From Flabesymbios commensalis (taxonomy: Eukaryota > Annelida > Polychaeta > Terebellida > Flabelligeridae): DNA of 64,000 nucleotides. The stretch covers positions 60,395,521 through 60,459,520 of the forward strand of contig OZ024908.1 of NCBI GenBank assembly GCA_964017125.1. Reading direction: 5' to 3'. The notes beneath the pieces are model-generated. The model did no database searches, was not told the origin of the DNA, and worked only from the letters and a program-made list of their open reading frames with translations. Positions 43,801 through 55,265 of this stretch are shown one piece after another (the stretch's first letter is position 1; every line of letters starts with the position of its first letter). Both the position numbers and the translations under genes were made by a program.

Positions 43801-46520
43801 ATTCCCATACAATTTTGAGTATTAGTGTAAAACCTGAGATACGGTAACTAGACATATTACATCCGAAGAAAGTGTGTTTGATTAATAAGGATGGCCATGC
43901 CACACCGAGCAAAAAGCCACACTTGCACTTGAACGAGAAGATCGAGCAGAAGCGAAGCGAATTCGAGCCACCAAAGCCGAACGAGAAAACGAAATCCGCG
44001 CGCTTGAACGAGAAGACCGAGCGGAAGCGATGCGGAATCAAGCCGCACAAGACGTAAGAGAAAACGAAATCCCTTTACGTGAAAAGGCCGAAGCAGCAAG
44101 AAGGCGTGTGCATGAGGCAGCTTTAGAGCAAATGCGTACCGATAAATTACGGTTGGAAATTCAGTTAGCAGAAGCGGGTGCAGCTGCTCAACCAGTGAGA
44201 CCAGAGAAAGTAAAAGCCAAATTACCGATTCCTAAATTACCAAAATTTGATGAGAATTCAGATAGTATGGATGATTATTTGCAAAGGTTTGAGAGATTTC
44301 AAACCATTTTAGCTGTTGATAAACCACACAATGGTCATTCCAATTAGCTTCTGCTCTAGCTGGAAAAGGGTTAGCGGTTTATGCAGGAATGCCAGCTGAT
44401 AAAGAGGGAGATTATGATCTTTTGAAAGAAGGGTTATTAAAACGCTATGAAATGAATGCAGAGGATTATCAGAAAAATTTCCGAAGATTAAAACCAGAAA
44501 TTAGTGAGACTGCATCACAATTTGCTGCCAAGTAACAGCATGCGTTCACTCAGTGGTTGGCAATGGCAGGTATTGATGACGATCGTGAGAAACTAAAAGA
44601 TTTCTTCATAAGGGACCAGTTCTTGTCCATTTCCCATACTGAGTTACGTATGTATTCACGCGAACATGCGAAAGAGACTGAGATAGACCATACGCTAGCA
44701 CAAGTCGCCGATCGCTATTTACAAGCACATGATTGCGTTATTACGTCACGTGATCGGAAAAGTCAACAAAAGCATGATAAAAATGGTAAATCAGGCCAAC
44801 ATTATAAAGATAATAATGGGTCCCACAGTAAATTGACACAAAATGGGGGTGATAAAGATCGTCCCGCTAACCACTCTTTACATCATGGCTCTAAGTCAAA
44901 TGAAAAACGAAGGACCGGGAATGATAAAGACACCTCAGATAAAATTTGTGAAAATTGCAACAGGAATGGGCACCCACAAGAAAGGTGCAGGGCTCCGGGG
45001 GGTCCTGATTATGAATGCCACAAATCAGATGTGGAAAAAAGCATGAAAAGTAGGATTTTGCAAAGTGTCAAAACCAAATGTTGATCTAGATCCATTGAGA
45101 CCAATAATAGGGCCAGTGGGGAAAGACCAATCCAAACGTGTGGGGGCTGCTTCACACATGAGCATATTCTCCAATCAGGAGAATTGCCTGTAAAGTAAGG
45201 GTATATTGAAAATTACTATGGGACAGTTTTAAGGGACACAGGGTGTACTGCAGCTGTAGTACGAGAATCTCTTGTTCATGAACATCAATACACAGGTGAA
45301 GAGAGAGGCTGTATGCTAGCTGACGGTACCACAAACCAATATAAAGTTGCCCACATCACTGTAGACACTCCTTATTATAAGGGTGAACTAGAGGCTGTAT
45401 GCATGAAGCGGCCACTTTATGACTTAATTATTGGTAACATTCTCGGTGCAAAGTATCCCTATTTAGAGAAACAAGTTGAAGCTACATCAAATGGTAAAAT
45501 ACCAGTAGATATACCATATAATAGTAATGAAAATCCCTAACCATTGATAGGCGCAGCGATAACGCGTGCCCAAGCGAAAAGTGCGACTCAGAAAACTCGT
45601 CTATAGAACAAATCCAAACAATTGGTGCAATAGGGCGTAAATAGTTAGAAAATGCACAGAAGGCAGATGAGCCATTAAAGAAATTGTTTGAATCTCCAAA
45701 CCAAAAAGTATTTGGAGACGATGACCACTCCTCCGTCGAGGGTGGGTATACTTTTTTGGAACAAATGGAATGTAAAGGATGCCAAGTGGGATATACAGGT
45801 CTTGGTTCCTGTTGACTACCGAAGTATCTATCACGGGAGGGCATTTCGGACCAAAGAAAACACTAGATAGAGTGGTAGATCAATTTTATTGACCTGGCAT
45901 AGGCACCGAAATTGCTCGATATTGCAAATCATGCGATATATGCCAATGTACGCTTCCCCAGGGTAAGACGAAAAGAGTACTATTAGGATAAATGCCCTTA
46001 ATGTCAGCGCCATTTCAGCGTGTTGCTATTGATCTGATAGGACCAATAATTCCAATATCAGAAAAGGGACATCGCTACATTTTGAGATTAGTCGATTATG
46101 CAACGAGGTACCCAGAGGCCATTGCTTCAAAGCGTATAGACACAGAAACAGTTGATGAAGCATTAATTGAAATCTTTAGTGGGATCGGATTTCCGGTAGA
46201 AATTTTATCGGATCAAGAATCTCAATTCACATCTGATTTATTGAAAGAGATTAGTATATTACTCAGCATCAAACACTTGTTTACAACCCAGTATAACCCA
46301 AAATGCAATGGATTATGCGAAAGAATAAATAGGGTATTAAAGGGTAGGATTAAGATTATGTGTCAAGAACAACCTGAAAATTGGGACTGATATTTACCTG
46401 CGGTATTATTTGCTTACAGAGAAGTGCCTAAGGCCAGTACAGGTTTTTTTTTCCCCTTTCAGTTATTGTATGGCAGAACTGTTAGGGGTCCACTTCAACT
46501 ATTAAAAGATTTGTGGTTAA

Positions 46521-47160
46521 CTCTTTGACTGACAAGCACACTTGAAAGCGCGGTCACTCATTAAGTAAAGCGCAATTTTGATCAGTCATTACCATGAAAA
46601 CCAGGTGCTCTCAGGCATAACAGGTGCGCACTAAACACATGTGAAAGTGAAGGACCTGATTTACATTATAATAGTAACTTTATACAAGTGACTAGTATAA
46701 TATCACAGAATTTATAACTTTGCCACGTTGGCCTCGGTTGAACAGTACCGACCTAATATGCAAAGAAAGAGAACCCTCTACACACTTTTTGTTTTATGTG
46801 TATGTCATATATATAGGCCCTATGTAAAACATATTATTCTTTCACGAAGTGGGCCTTAGCATAGGGCTAGGCATAAAAGTAATAGTACATTTTCAATATG
46901 GCTAACGTCAGACGTTAGGCCTGCTTTTTTATTAGCATTGGCAAAATCGTGAAAAAACAATATTATACCCCGTCATATATCACACATCGGGTCCAACGTT
47001 ACCATGGTTACAGTTGCGCAGGCTATGTGCCTAATAATTATTATATGCCTATACATGTGATTATGCAATGTGAGCATTCAAATCTTCATATTTTACCAAT
47101 AAATTACGCCATCTGTTAATTTTGCGCATTCGAGCTATTATAATGATGCCAGTCAAATAG
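46521..47160. mobile_element. TTAA element (640 bp) inserted in the Gypsy-like fossil
   Basis: TTAA at 46517-46520 and 47161-47164. Ends CTCTTTGACTGACA and, inverted, CTATTTGACTGGCA. Internal sequence non-coding. The start resembles the F end (CTCTTTAAGTGC). It is longer than the other TTAA elements here. Younger than the Gypsy-like copy. Confidence 0.82.
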
Positions 47161-47343
47161 TTAAATGAAAAATAAATTAATGAGATTGAAGTAACCTACC
47201 AGTATATCCTAGACCTAAGGAATGCAACGTCAATATGATCCAGTGAATGAGCAATCTCACCACATTACTAATAGTGTGGAATGTGTGACATTTAACGGCT
47301 TCTGTGGCCAAGCCATGGCTCAGAGCCTATCGGATAATAATTT

Positions 47344-47912
47344 TGTGTGATGTGAACATTCTGAACTGTGCACCTGGAGTTTCCACAATCTTCCAGAGAG
47401 TAGTAGTAGTAGGGTAGTGGTTAGCACCGCTGCCTTTCACGCCAGAGTTCGGGGTTCGGTACCCGGACTCGGCGGTTTGAAAGAAACAAAAATGTTTCTT
47501 CCCCATCCACGTGTGAAAGTCAGTATGGCGGGGAGCCTCCGTGTCCGAGAGGTAGCGTGCTCGGCCTCAGACCGCCAGGGCTCGAGTTTCGAATCCTGTG
47601 TCTGGAGGACAGTGTCATCTCAATCATCTCACCATCCTCAGGAGGTTCTCCTGGCCCAGTTTAGCCTATATGTGCACAAAGGTGGCCTAAAGCCCGATTC
47701 ATTTCATTTCATTTTGTCATCGAGTAAATTCCATTTATACAATCTACTTGAAGGTATCGTGGTTGACTTTAGATTAATGTGTGCACACATGATGCGATTC
47801 GCTTTGCTTAGGTCTAAACAACGCGAAATCCGGTTTATTAAATTATAAGGAGTCGTTCCTAACTGACATATACCATAAGATGTTTGAGTACTGTTTTTAA
47901 CTGTCAACGATG
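47344..47912 (+). repeat. Right terminal direct repeat of the Gypsy-like fossil, with a SINE
   Basis: Matches 43169-43425, split after CTTCCAGAGAG by SINE-Y and resuming at TGTCATCGAG. Confidence 0.7.
47404..47715 (+). mobile_element. SINE-Y, full length, inside the terminal repeat
   Basis: Two tRNA-like heads: A box GTAGTGGTTAGCACC with B-like GGTTCGGTACCC, then GAGGTAGCGTGCTCGGCC with B box TTTCGAATCC. Body TTTAGCCTATATGTGCACAAA and tail TTCATTTCATTTCATTTT. Comparison with the left terminal repeat gives the empty site CAGAGAGTGTCATCG. No clear target duplication, unlike the copy at 1563-1878. Confidence 0.85.
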
Positions 47913-47924
47913 ATCTAATAAATA

Positions 47925-48250
47925 TATATATATTAGTATCATTGTCTTGTGTTTACCTCACTTTAACTCACGGTTGACAGTTAGACCAGTAAATAACCTG
48001 GTGGATTTTCCTGTTTCATTTATATTTGTTGGGTCTATTATCTGTGCTAAAATTATTTGGAATCTTCTGTAGTATACTGATTCGTTACCTATTGCCCACA
48101 ACCTCAGATTGACAGGCAAACTATACTATTGTGATAAAGACCTTTTTGGTCACAATGATAATTGTTACTCATTAAGATCAATATTGCATAACATTGTTGT
48201 CAAGGAAATCATTATAAATCAATTGAAACTCCTTTTGAAAGCGATCAAAA
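47925..48250. other. No feature recognised
   Basis: AT-rich; may include the diverged 5' part of the LINE that follows, but I cannot support that. Confidence 0.3.
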
Positions 48251-48254
48251 AATT

Positions 48255-49133
48255 AATTATGATCACAAAAAGCACCTGAAATGATCTTGATCCATTTCCT
48301 ACTAGCTTGCTGAAGGATTGTCTCGACGTCCTAATTGAACCAATAACTAGTATCGTCAATAAATCTCTCCAAACGGGTGTTTTTCCGGACCAGTTCAAAA
48401 AAGCATATAATTATTAGACCTCTGTTAAAAAAAAAAACTGTAGATACAAATTAACTAAATAATCACCGTCCAGTTTCAAACCTCACTTTTATATCAAAGA
48501 TATTGGAGAAAGTGGTCGCATCTCGCCTACTTTCCCACAGGGAAGCACATTGATGTCTAATAATTTGCAATCAGCATACAAGAATTTCCACTCCACTGAA
48601 TCGTCCCTTTTGAAGGTCAAAAACGATGTCTTACTCAATATGGAGAAGGTCAGTATGACATCACTCACTCTCCTTGACATGTCTGCTGTTTTGACACAAT
48701 TGGCCACCTTACGCTAATCAACCCCTTGTCATCGTGGCATGGAATTTCTGGTATAGCTCTTGACTGGTTTACATCGCACTTGAGCGACCGATGTCAACAA
48801 GTAACAATTCAGGATTATATTTCTAATGCGGTTTATGTAGCTTTTGGTGTACCCCAGGGCTCTGTCCTTGGACCTATACTTTTTACCTTATATAGGCCTA
48901 CTGCTCCCCTCAGTCAGGTCATTTCTCGGTAAGATGTAGAACATCATCTCTATGCCGACGACACACAAATTGATATATCCCTATTTGGTTCTGAAGCTTT
49001 AGAATCCCTAGCTGATTTAAAATCCTGTGTTACTGATGTTTTCACTTGGATGACAAATTCGAAGCTGAAGCTAAATCCAAGTAAAACCGAGTTTATCATC
49101 ATTGGTTCTAAAAAACAATGAGAAAAGTACCCA
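48255..49133 (+). pseudogene. L2/CR1-like LINE reverse transcriptase, fragment 1 of 3
   Basis: Decayed reverse transcriptase of an L2/CR1-like LINE, the enzyme that copies LINE RNA at a nicked target. In order I see a DPFPTSLLKDCLDVL stretch, the NLQSAYKNFHSTESSLLKV segment, GISGIALDWFTSHLSDRCQ, the GVPQGSVLGPILFTLY motif, YADDTQIDIS (the catalytic YADD) and KLKLNPSKTEFIIIGSKK. Several frameshifts and stops break the frame, e.g. around 48410-48480 and near the QGSVLGP motif. The copy is cut at about 49133 by a complete later LINE and continues at about 54790. The clade call is from remembered consensus motifs, not a search. Confidence 0.8.
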
Positions 49134-49466
49134 GTATCGATTGATTGATTGATTGACTAAACGTAAACAAATAAATATATTTAAATTGATATAAACGAGA
49201 CACTTTACCAGAATCGATGTGATCTAAACACAGAGAAGAAATCTATAAACAGATAAAGAAGATAATGGTTGGTGTTTTTTAAACGCATTTCTCGATCTAT
49301 GGAAGAAAATTGTCATTAAACGAAACTCTACAGTTTATCGCTCATATAAACAGACTGGTTGTCAAGGACATTGTATACAACACCGTGGTCACGCTTGACT
49401 GCACATGGTGTGTATTGAACCGCTGGGTTGGTGTCAATCAGTGATCAGCTCCACACGTCATTCTCG

Positions 49467-51098
49467 ATGGAGGGCCCCAGAAGACCACTGACCCTTGTGT
49501 TCCCAGTGACCGGGAAAATCAGCGAAAAAGATGTTCTGGACGCATTGGAGCCTTTCACACAGACAAAAAATATAAAATGTATACAAATAACACCTACAGA
49601 ATGCTGGATCACATTGTCCAACGAACAGAGTAAAGAAAATCTCCTGATCAACGATATAGTCATAAACGGAAAAGAAATTCGATTGAGTGAAGTGGGAGCA
49701 AACATCACACACGTCACCGTGAAAGACGCCCCAATAGAAATATCAAATGACGTTCTGTTTAAAGTACTTGCCAGATTTGGAGAAGTGGTACTTAGCAGTA
49801 TGAGACTGGGTAAGATTAGAGGGACCGAAACATTAAATGGAACCAGATATCTGGATATGCGTGATGTTCAAGGACCTGTGCCTGTAGACTTAAATGCGGA
49901 TGAATTCCCAATAAGAGTTTTTTGTGATAATGGGAAGACAGAGTGCAAACACTGCAGCCTCACAACGCATCCCAGCTATCGATGCCCGGTGAAACCCAAG
50001 CGAGAACGCAGGTGTTATAGATGCCTCAGTACCAGCCACAATATAAATGAGTGCAGTAATGAAATTGTATGTAAATTTTGTTCTCAGTCTGGCCACAAGG
50101 AGAAACAGTGTGATAATAAACGAGAGATCGAAGTCTTTGGCGATTATAGACATGAAATAACTGAAGGCAGGAGAGACAGTTTTGAAGATAAATTATTTAA
50201 AGACAAAAATGTGATCGAAACCCCTAATGGGAGCTCTGAGAATTCTAAATCAACAATACCAAAGCAGACGGACTACAAAAGCGATGATGCAAAACCTCAA
50301 CAGCAGCAACAACATCAGCAGCTGCAGCAGCAACATCAGCAACAACAACAGCAACTTAACCACCACAATGAACAACAAGAAACAAATGGAAGTAACAAGC
50401 AGTCAAATAGATCCGACCGAAATAAATGTACAACGGAGTGTGAGAACCTCGTGTTGGGTGATTCGCTGTTAAACCACATAGCTGAACCAGAAGGCTGGGT
50501 TATTTCAAATGAAGCCGGCGCAACTCTCTCAAAGACAGATCAACTAATCGAGAAGGCGTCTGAACGCTTGGAAACTAAACTGTACCCAGATTGTCTACTA
50601 ATACAGTTAGGAACTAACGATTTGGCCTACAATAAATTGTCTGCAACCGAGATTATTACCAAATATACAGACATTATCGCAAATGTGAAGAACAGATTTA
50701 CTCAATCTAAAATTGGAGTGTGCTCTATTCCACCATGCAAAGGGAAAGGAGAGGATATTAAACTGTGTAATGACACTGCTAAGGCGGTAAATGCTTACCT
50801 AGAAACAATAACTAAAGTCAGCCCTGATCAGATTATATTTATCGATACCTGGGCAGCCTTTTGGTCACAAAGGAATGGTCAAGCCATAGCGAAATTTTAT
50901 GTGAATAATGATCATAAAGGTGTACACCTAAATAAAAGTGGCAAAGATCTATTGATGAGCGTGATGGTTAATAAAATCTGTGCTACTTCAGCGAAGAGGA
51001 AAAGCTCAAACAATCTGAGCCCAGTAAATAAGAACTCGAAAGAGCCAAGAATAGGTAGCACTGACGGGATTACACTACCTAACTCCAAACAGAGCTAG
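49467..51098 (+). CDS. LINE ORF1 protein: RRM-like, three CCHC knuckles, SGNH esterase
   Basis: 543 aa from the first ATG (49467); the open frame reaches a little further upstream, but without an ATG. Order: RRM-like segments at about 10-70 and 80-140 (LTLVFPVTGKISEKD; ITHVTVKDAPIEISNDVLF), three CCHC zinc knuckles of CX2CX4HX4C form (residues 160-173, 183-196, 202-215), a Gln/His-rich linker (about 275-305), then an SGNH-hydrolase fold: block I GDS (331-333), block III GTND (382-385), and the D-x4-H pair (Asp482, His487). ORF1 proteins bind LINE RNA; esterase domains are known in CR1/L2-type ORF1 and RRM plus knuckles in others, so having all three is notable. Catalytic residues look intact. 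It ends at a TAG in frame with ORF2. Confidence 0.92.
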   Translation: MEGPRRPLTLVFPVTGKISEKDVLDALEPFTQTKNIKCIQITPTECWITLSNEQSKENLLINDIVINGKEIRLSEVGANITHVTVKDAPIEISNDVLFKVLARFGEVVLSSMRLGKIRGTETLNGTRYLDMRDVQGPVPVDLNADEFPIRVFCDNGKTECKHCSLTTHPSYRCPVKPKRERRCYRCLSTSHNINECSNEIVCKFCSQSGHKEKQCDNKREIEVFGDYRHEITEGRRDSFEDKLFKDKNVIETPNGSSENSKSTIPKQTDYKSDDAKPQQQQQHQQLQQQHQQQQQQLNHHNEQQETNGSNKQSNRSDRNKCTTECENLVLGDSLLNHIAEPEGWVISNEAGATLSKTDQLIEKASERLETKLYPDCLLIQLGTNDLAYNKLSATEIITKYTDIIANVKNRFTQSKIGVCSIPPCKGKGEDIKLCNDTAKAVNAYLETITKVSPDQIIFIDTWAAFWSQRNGQAIAKFYVNNDHKGVHLNKSGKDLLMSVMVNKICATSAKRKSSNNLSPVNKNSKEPRIGSTDGITLPNSKQS

Positions 51099-54000
51099 CA
51101 AAGCGCTGAGACTCTAACAGTTACAGAACAAGTTGACAACATCAAATGTCTCCTTATAAATGTTTGTGGATTAAAATCCAAGCTGCTATCTAGTGACTTT
51201 GAAAACTATATAGCTAATTTTGACATAATTGGACTGGTAGAGACAAAATTAGACTGCTACGATCAGATAGACATACCCGGATACAGTATCATAACCAAAA
51301 ACAGAAAGAAAAAGAAAAGATCATCCGGTGGCGTTGCATTTTTAATAAAGGACCAGATTTTACCTAACATTAAGAAGGTTGAAAACAGCGATTGTAATAT
51401 GGCAGATGACTTAGATATATTATGGGTACAATTCTGTTCAGAAAAAGATAATATTTTATTGGGGGTGGTGTATATCCCCCCCGAAAATAGCCCATATTCC
51501 AACATAAATCTGTTTGATGATTTAGAAAATAATTTAATATATCTGAAAGGGGATGTTGAAAATTGTAAAATTTGTCTTATGGGTGACTTTAATTCCAGGA
51601 CAGCTGAAATGTCTGATAATTTACTCACTGAAACACGTATGGACAGCTGTGATGATTTTGAAAATGAATTGTTGATTCATGCACACGCACTAAATGTATG
51701 TAACATAAGCCTAAGCAGGTCTAGTGGTGATGATATATGTAACAATTACGGTTATCGATTTGTTGACTTCTGTAAAAATATGGGGCTATACATCGCAAAT
51801 GGACGGTGTGGAGAAGATTGTAATATTGGTAAAACTACATGTAAAGGGACTAGTTTGGTTGATTATATTGTTATATCACATGACTTATTTCCCATAGTGA
51901 AAATGTTTGTAGTTGAGGATTTTAACTCTATGCTATCAGATATTCATAATCCTGTTATATGTACTTTAGCTTACAACGTAAAATATAATAATGCAAATAG
52001 TGAAACCAAAGATGATTTAATAGATGATGCAGTATATAAAGTTGCACCAATTAAACCTACTTGGAAATCAGAAACAGAATGTATGTTTAAACATGAATTG
52101 TCACATAAACATCAAAATAAAATAAATGATATTGATTTACAGCTTAACAATATGCTACGAAGCGGTGTCGATGACCAGACTTCTATTAATGCAATAGCAC
52201 AGAGTATTTGTAACATTTTAGTAGAGACAGCGGATACTTTGGAATTAATAAATAAAAGGGGAGCTACTAAACAGAAAAGAGCTCGAACACTTGATCATAA
52301 GCCATGGTATGACTCTGATTGTGAAAAACATAGAAAACATTTTACCAAAACTAGACGTATTTACAACAGTAAGAAAACTCAAGAAGCCAAAACAGACATG
52401 ACAGCTAGTAGTAAATCATACAAAGCATCATTGAATAAAGCCTTTAATAAATATCAAAAAGACATGCAAAACAAAATACGAAATCTGAAATCGACTGATC
52501 CAAAAGTGTATTGGCAGATTATAAATAAATCAGCTGACGATCACACTAGACAAGAGGTAAAAAAAATATCAATGCAGATATTTGTTGAACATTTTAAAAA
52601 ACTTAACACTAATGACAGTAAAAGAGACGAAGGAGATGTAACTGATAACACAAATATTGACAATTTAAATGTAGAATTAAACAAACCTTTTGAACCAGAT
52701 GAAGTGAAAAAATCTATTAAAAAATTGAAAAAAATAAAGCTTGTGGCAATGATCAAGTATTAAACGAATTTTTAAAATCGTCATGTGATTCTATGATTAA
52801 TGTGTTTACAAAACTTTTTAATTTGGTATTACAAACGGGAATAGTCCCAGAAGAGTGGTGTATCAGTAATATTATACCTTTGTACAAGAACAAAGGCGAC
52901 ATATGTAACCCTGATAATTACAGGGGTATTTCAATTGTTAGTTGTTTCGGAAAATTATTTACGTCAGTCCTAAACCAAAGGTTAGGCATATTTATTGATG
53001 GCTATGGCCTAATTGGTTCCGAGCAAGGTGGTTTCAGAAAAGGACATTCTACCATTGATCACGTTTTTGTCCTCAAAACACTTATTGATTTATATCTCAA
53101 TAAACGGAAACGTATATATTGTTGTTTTATAGATTACAAAAAAGCTTTCGACAATGTTTCCCGAGTTAGTTTATGGACAAAATGCTATCTTTAAATATAA
53201 ATGGCCAAATACTAAACGTAATAAAAAACCTGTACTCAAATGCCAAATGCTATATAAAAATGAATGGTAAATTATCAAATGTATTCAAGTCAGAGATAGG
53301 GGTCAGACAAGGTGATAATTTATCGCCTTTGTTATTCTCGATTTATTTATCAGATCTGGAAAGTTTCCTTAGTTCAAAATACGGTGGTTTAGCATATATT
53401 TCCGAACTGACAGAAAATGATGATGATCTTTACGAATATATTAAAATGTACATTATTTTATATGCAGACGACACAGTTATTCTCGCAGAGTCACCAACAG
53501 AGCTTCAAATGTCATTAGATGCTATGCAGTCGTACTGTAATATATGGAAGTTAAATATTAATACCAGCAAAACAAAAATAGTAATATTTTCAAGAGGAAA
53601 AGTTCGAAAATATCCCAAGTTTAACTTCCGAAATTCAAGTATTGATGTCATAGACAATTTCACCTACCTTGGTATTGTATTTAATTATAATGGAAAGTTT
53701 GGCAAAGCTAAAAAAAATGTTTTTAATAAAGCCAGTAGAGCTATGTTTTCACTTTAAAAAAAATATAGAGTGTTGAATTTACCTATTGATTTACAGCTAG
53801 ACCTTTTTGACAAGCTTGTCACACCAATACTTTTATATGGAAGTGAGATTTGGGCCTATGAAAATAACGATATCATCGAAAAGCTTCATTTGAGATATTG
53901 TAAATATATATTAGGTGTTAATAAAAGCACCACATCTTCGATGGTATACGGCGAATTGGGCCGTTATCCATTGAATATTGAATACACATCAAGATGTATT

Positions 54001-54636
54001 TTATTTTGGGCACGTATTATTTCAGGCCCAGTTTCAAAACTGTCAGTAAAAATGTATAATTTATTGTATAAAATGTATAATCTAGGTATTTATAATTCAC
54101 CCTGGCTATCTTTTGTCAAATCTACTTTATTGTCTGCTGGGTTTGGATATGTTTGGCGTGATCAAAAGATACCCCGTACACTTGAATATTTTAAAAAAGT
54201 TTTTAAAACTAGACTTAAGGATCAATACCTTCAGACTTGGACAGATGATGTAGCATCAAATGCAAAATATATAAATTACCGTATGTATAAGTCGGATATA
54301 TCGTTAGAATTCTACATTACTTTTCTACCTATGAAATTAAGAACCGTTTTTAGTCGTTTTAGGTGTAGAAATCACAAATTACCTGTAGAAACTGGCATTT
54401 ATAAAAACATCCCAAGATCTGAAAGAGTATGCGTTAAATGTAGTCAGTCAGAAATTGGTGATGAATTTCATTATATATTTAACTGTCCATTTTTTGCTGA
54501 TCAGAGACGCACATACCTACCGAAGTATTGTCATATACACCCTTCGGCACCCAAATTCAAACGCATAATGAATGATAAAACAAAATTACGTAGTTTGGCG
54601 AATTTCATTAAGATTATTTTAGAAAGTGTGAAGTGA
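51099..54636 (+). pseudogene. LINE ORF2: apurinic-type endonuclease, reverse transcriptase, C-terminal knuckle
   Basis: Starts directly after the ORF1 TAG in the same frame. Endonuclease: LLINVCGLKSK, IIGLVETKLD (catalytic Glu), LMGDFNSR, SLVDYIVIS and LSDIHNPV. Reverse transcriptase: PLYKNKGDICNPDNYRG, EQGGFRKGHSTIDHV, CCFIDYKKAFDNV, GVRQGDNLSPLLFSIYL, YADDTVILAE (YADD at 53461) and KTKIVIFSRG. C-terminal CX2CX9HX4C finger in CVKCSQSEIGDEFHYIFNC. Lesions: a frameshift in the A-rich run near 52720-52745, a second near 53165-53178, and an in-frame TAA at 53755. The first in-frame ATG (51399) lies past the first endonuclease motifs, so an active relative would need read-through of the TAG or a non-ATG start. 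Confidence 0.9.
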
Positions 54637-54751
54637 AAAAACTGTAATTGATTGTATAATAATGTATACATTATTATGTGTTATGTTGTATGTTTTGCTT
54701 ATTACATTCACTGTTATTTTCTTGTATTCCTCCATGTGAGGCTTAAAGAAT

Positions 54752-54781
54752 AAACACTTGAACTTGAACTTGAACTTGAAC
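54752..54781. repeat. (CTTGAA)n tail of the LINE
   Basis: About four to five hexanucleotide units directly after AATAAA and just before the interrupted LINE resumes. Short-repeat tails of this sort are typical of non-poly(A) LINEs. Confidence 0.85.
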
Positions 54782-54789
54782 TATTCCCT

Positions 54790-55265
54790 ATATTATAACT
54801 TGTATTCGTTAAAAATTTGTGATTCTTTTTTTATTGTGATTTTAACTTCAAACACAAAGCTCTCAGACTTGCAAAATATGCTTCTATCAGATCCGCGTCT
54901 TTCGGCGTATTAGTAAGTACCTTAGCTCAGAAGCTACAAAATCTGTTGCATGTGCTCCACTTACTAGTCAACTTGACTATTGCAATTCTCTTTTGTACAA
55001 TCTTCAGAGATAGGGATATTGAAAGATTGCAGCGGGTACACAATTGTCTGGCACGTGTAGTCTGTAAAGCGTCTCATTTTAGCAGTCTCTTATATTTAAA
55101 GCGTAAATTTAAAGCGTAAAAGAGTAAAGCATCTCTTAAATTTTCTTCATTGGCTACCAGTAAAATACCGCATACGTTTTAAACTCTGTACCATCACCTT
55201 TAAAGCACTACTTTTTCACCAACCTACATATCTCTTTAATTATTTAGTCCCACTGCAAAATGAAA
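54790..55265 (+). pseudogene. L2/CR1-like LINE, fragment 2 of 3
   Basis: Continues the reverse transcriptase after the inserted LINE: KICFYQIRVFRRISKYLS, SEATKSVACAPLTSQLDYCN, SLLYNLQR, then after shifts IERLQRVHNCLARVVCKASHF, FSSLATSKIPHTF-like LHWLPVKYRIRF remnants and a LVPLQNERL-like end. Several frame changes (near 55010, 55085-55130). Interrupted again at about 55266 by a minus-strand LINE. Confidence 0.8.

Larger units (their letters stand above)
43169..47912 (+). mobile_element. Fossil Ty3/Gypsy-like LTR element
   Basis: An old, clearly broken element. Similar direct repeats lie at its ends (about 43169-43425 and 47344-47912, the latter enlarged by a SINE). Between them, on the plus strand, are recognisable parts in the expected order: a charged gag-like region with a zinc-knuckle-like stretch (about 43900-45070), a protease-like region with DTGCT (about 45220-45530), and an integrase region with an HHCC-like part and a DDE-type core (about 45820-46390). 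These are the only parts I recognise. It carries several breaks (of the order of half a dozen or more) and later insertions. The two end repeats differ at about twenty positions by eye over some 255 aligned bases, so it is not recent. Confidence 0.8.
49134..54781 (+). mobile_element. Nearly full-length two-ORF LINE, inserted in the L2/CR1-like copy
   Basis: About 5.6 kb non-LTR retrotransposon with a 5' leader (ATTG-repeat start, 49134-49466), ORF1 (49467-51098), ORF2 (51099-54636), a short 3' UTR with AATAAA near 54748, and a (CTTGAA)n tail ending about 54781. It uses an apurinic-type endonuclease and a reverse transcriptase, so it belongs to the large jockey/I/CR1-type group; I cannot assign the clade. 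Both sides are parts of one interrupted LINE. ORF1 is intact; ORF2 has two frameshifts and one stop, so this copy is probably inactive but young. Confidence 0.93.

Noticed and set aside
44030-46390. Host genes for the open frames in this span
   Set aside because: Their order and motifs match gag, protease and integrase of a Gypsy-like element with terminal repeats; recorded as one fossil.
49428-49466. Start of LINE ORF1 upstream of 49467
   Set aside because: The open frame extends upstream but the codon at 49428 is TTG; the first ATG is at 49467, which keeps all recognised domains.
51399-51401. ATG at 51399 as the genuine ORF2 start
   Set aside because: It would remove the first endonuclease motifs, including the catalytic Glu in LVETK, which are encoded in the same frame just upstream.
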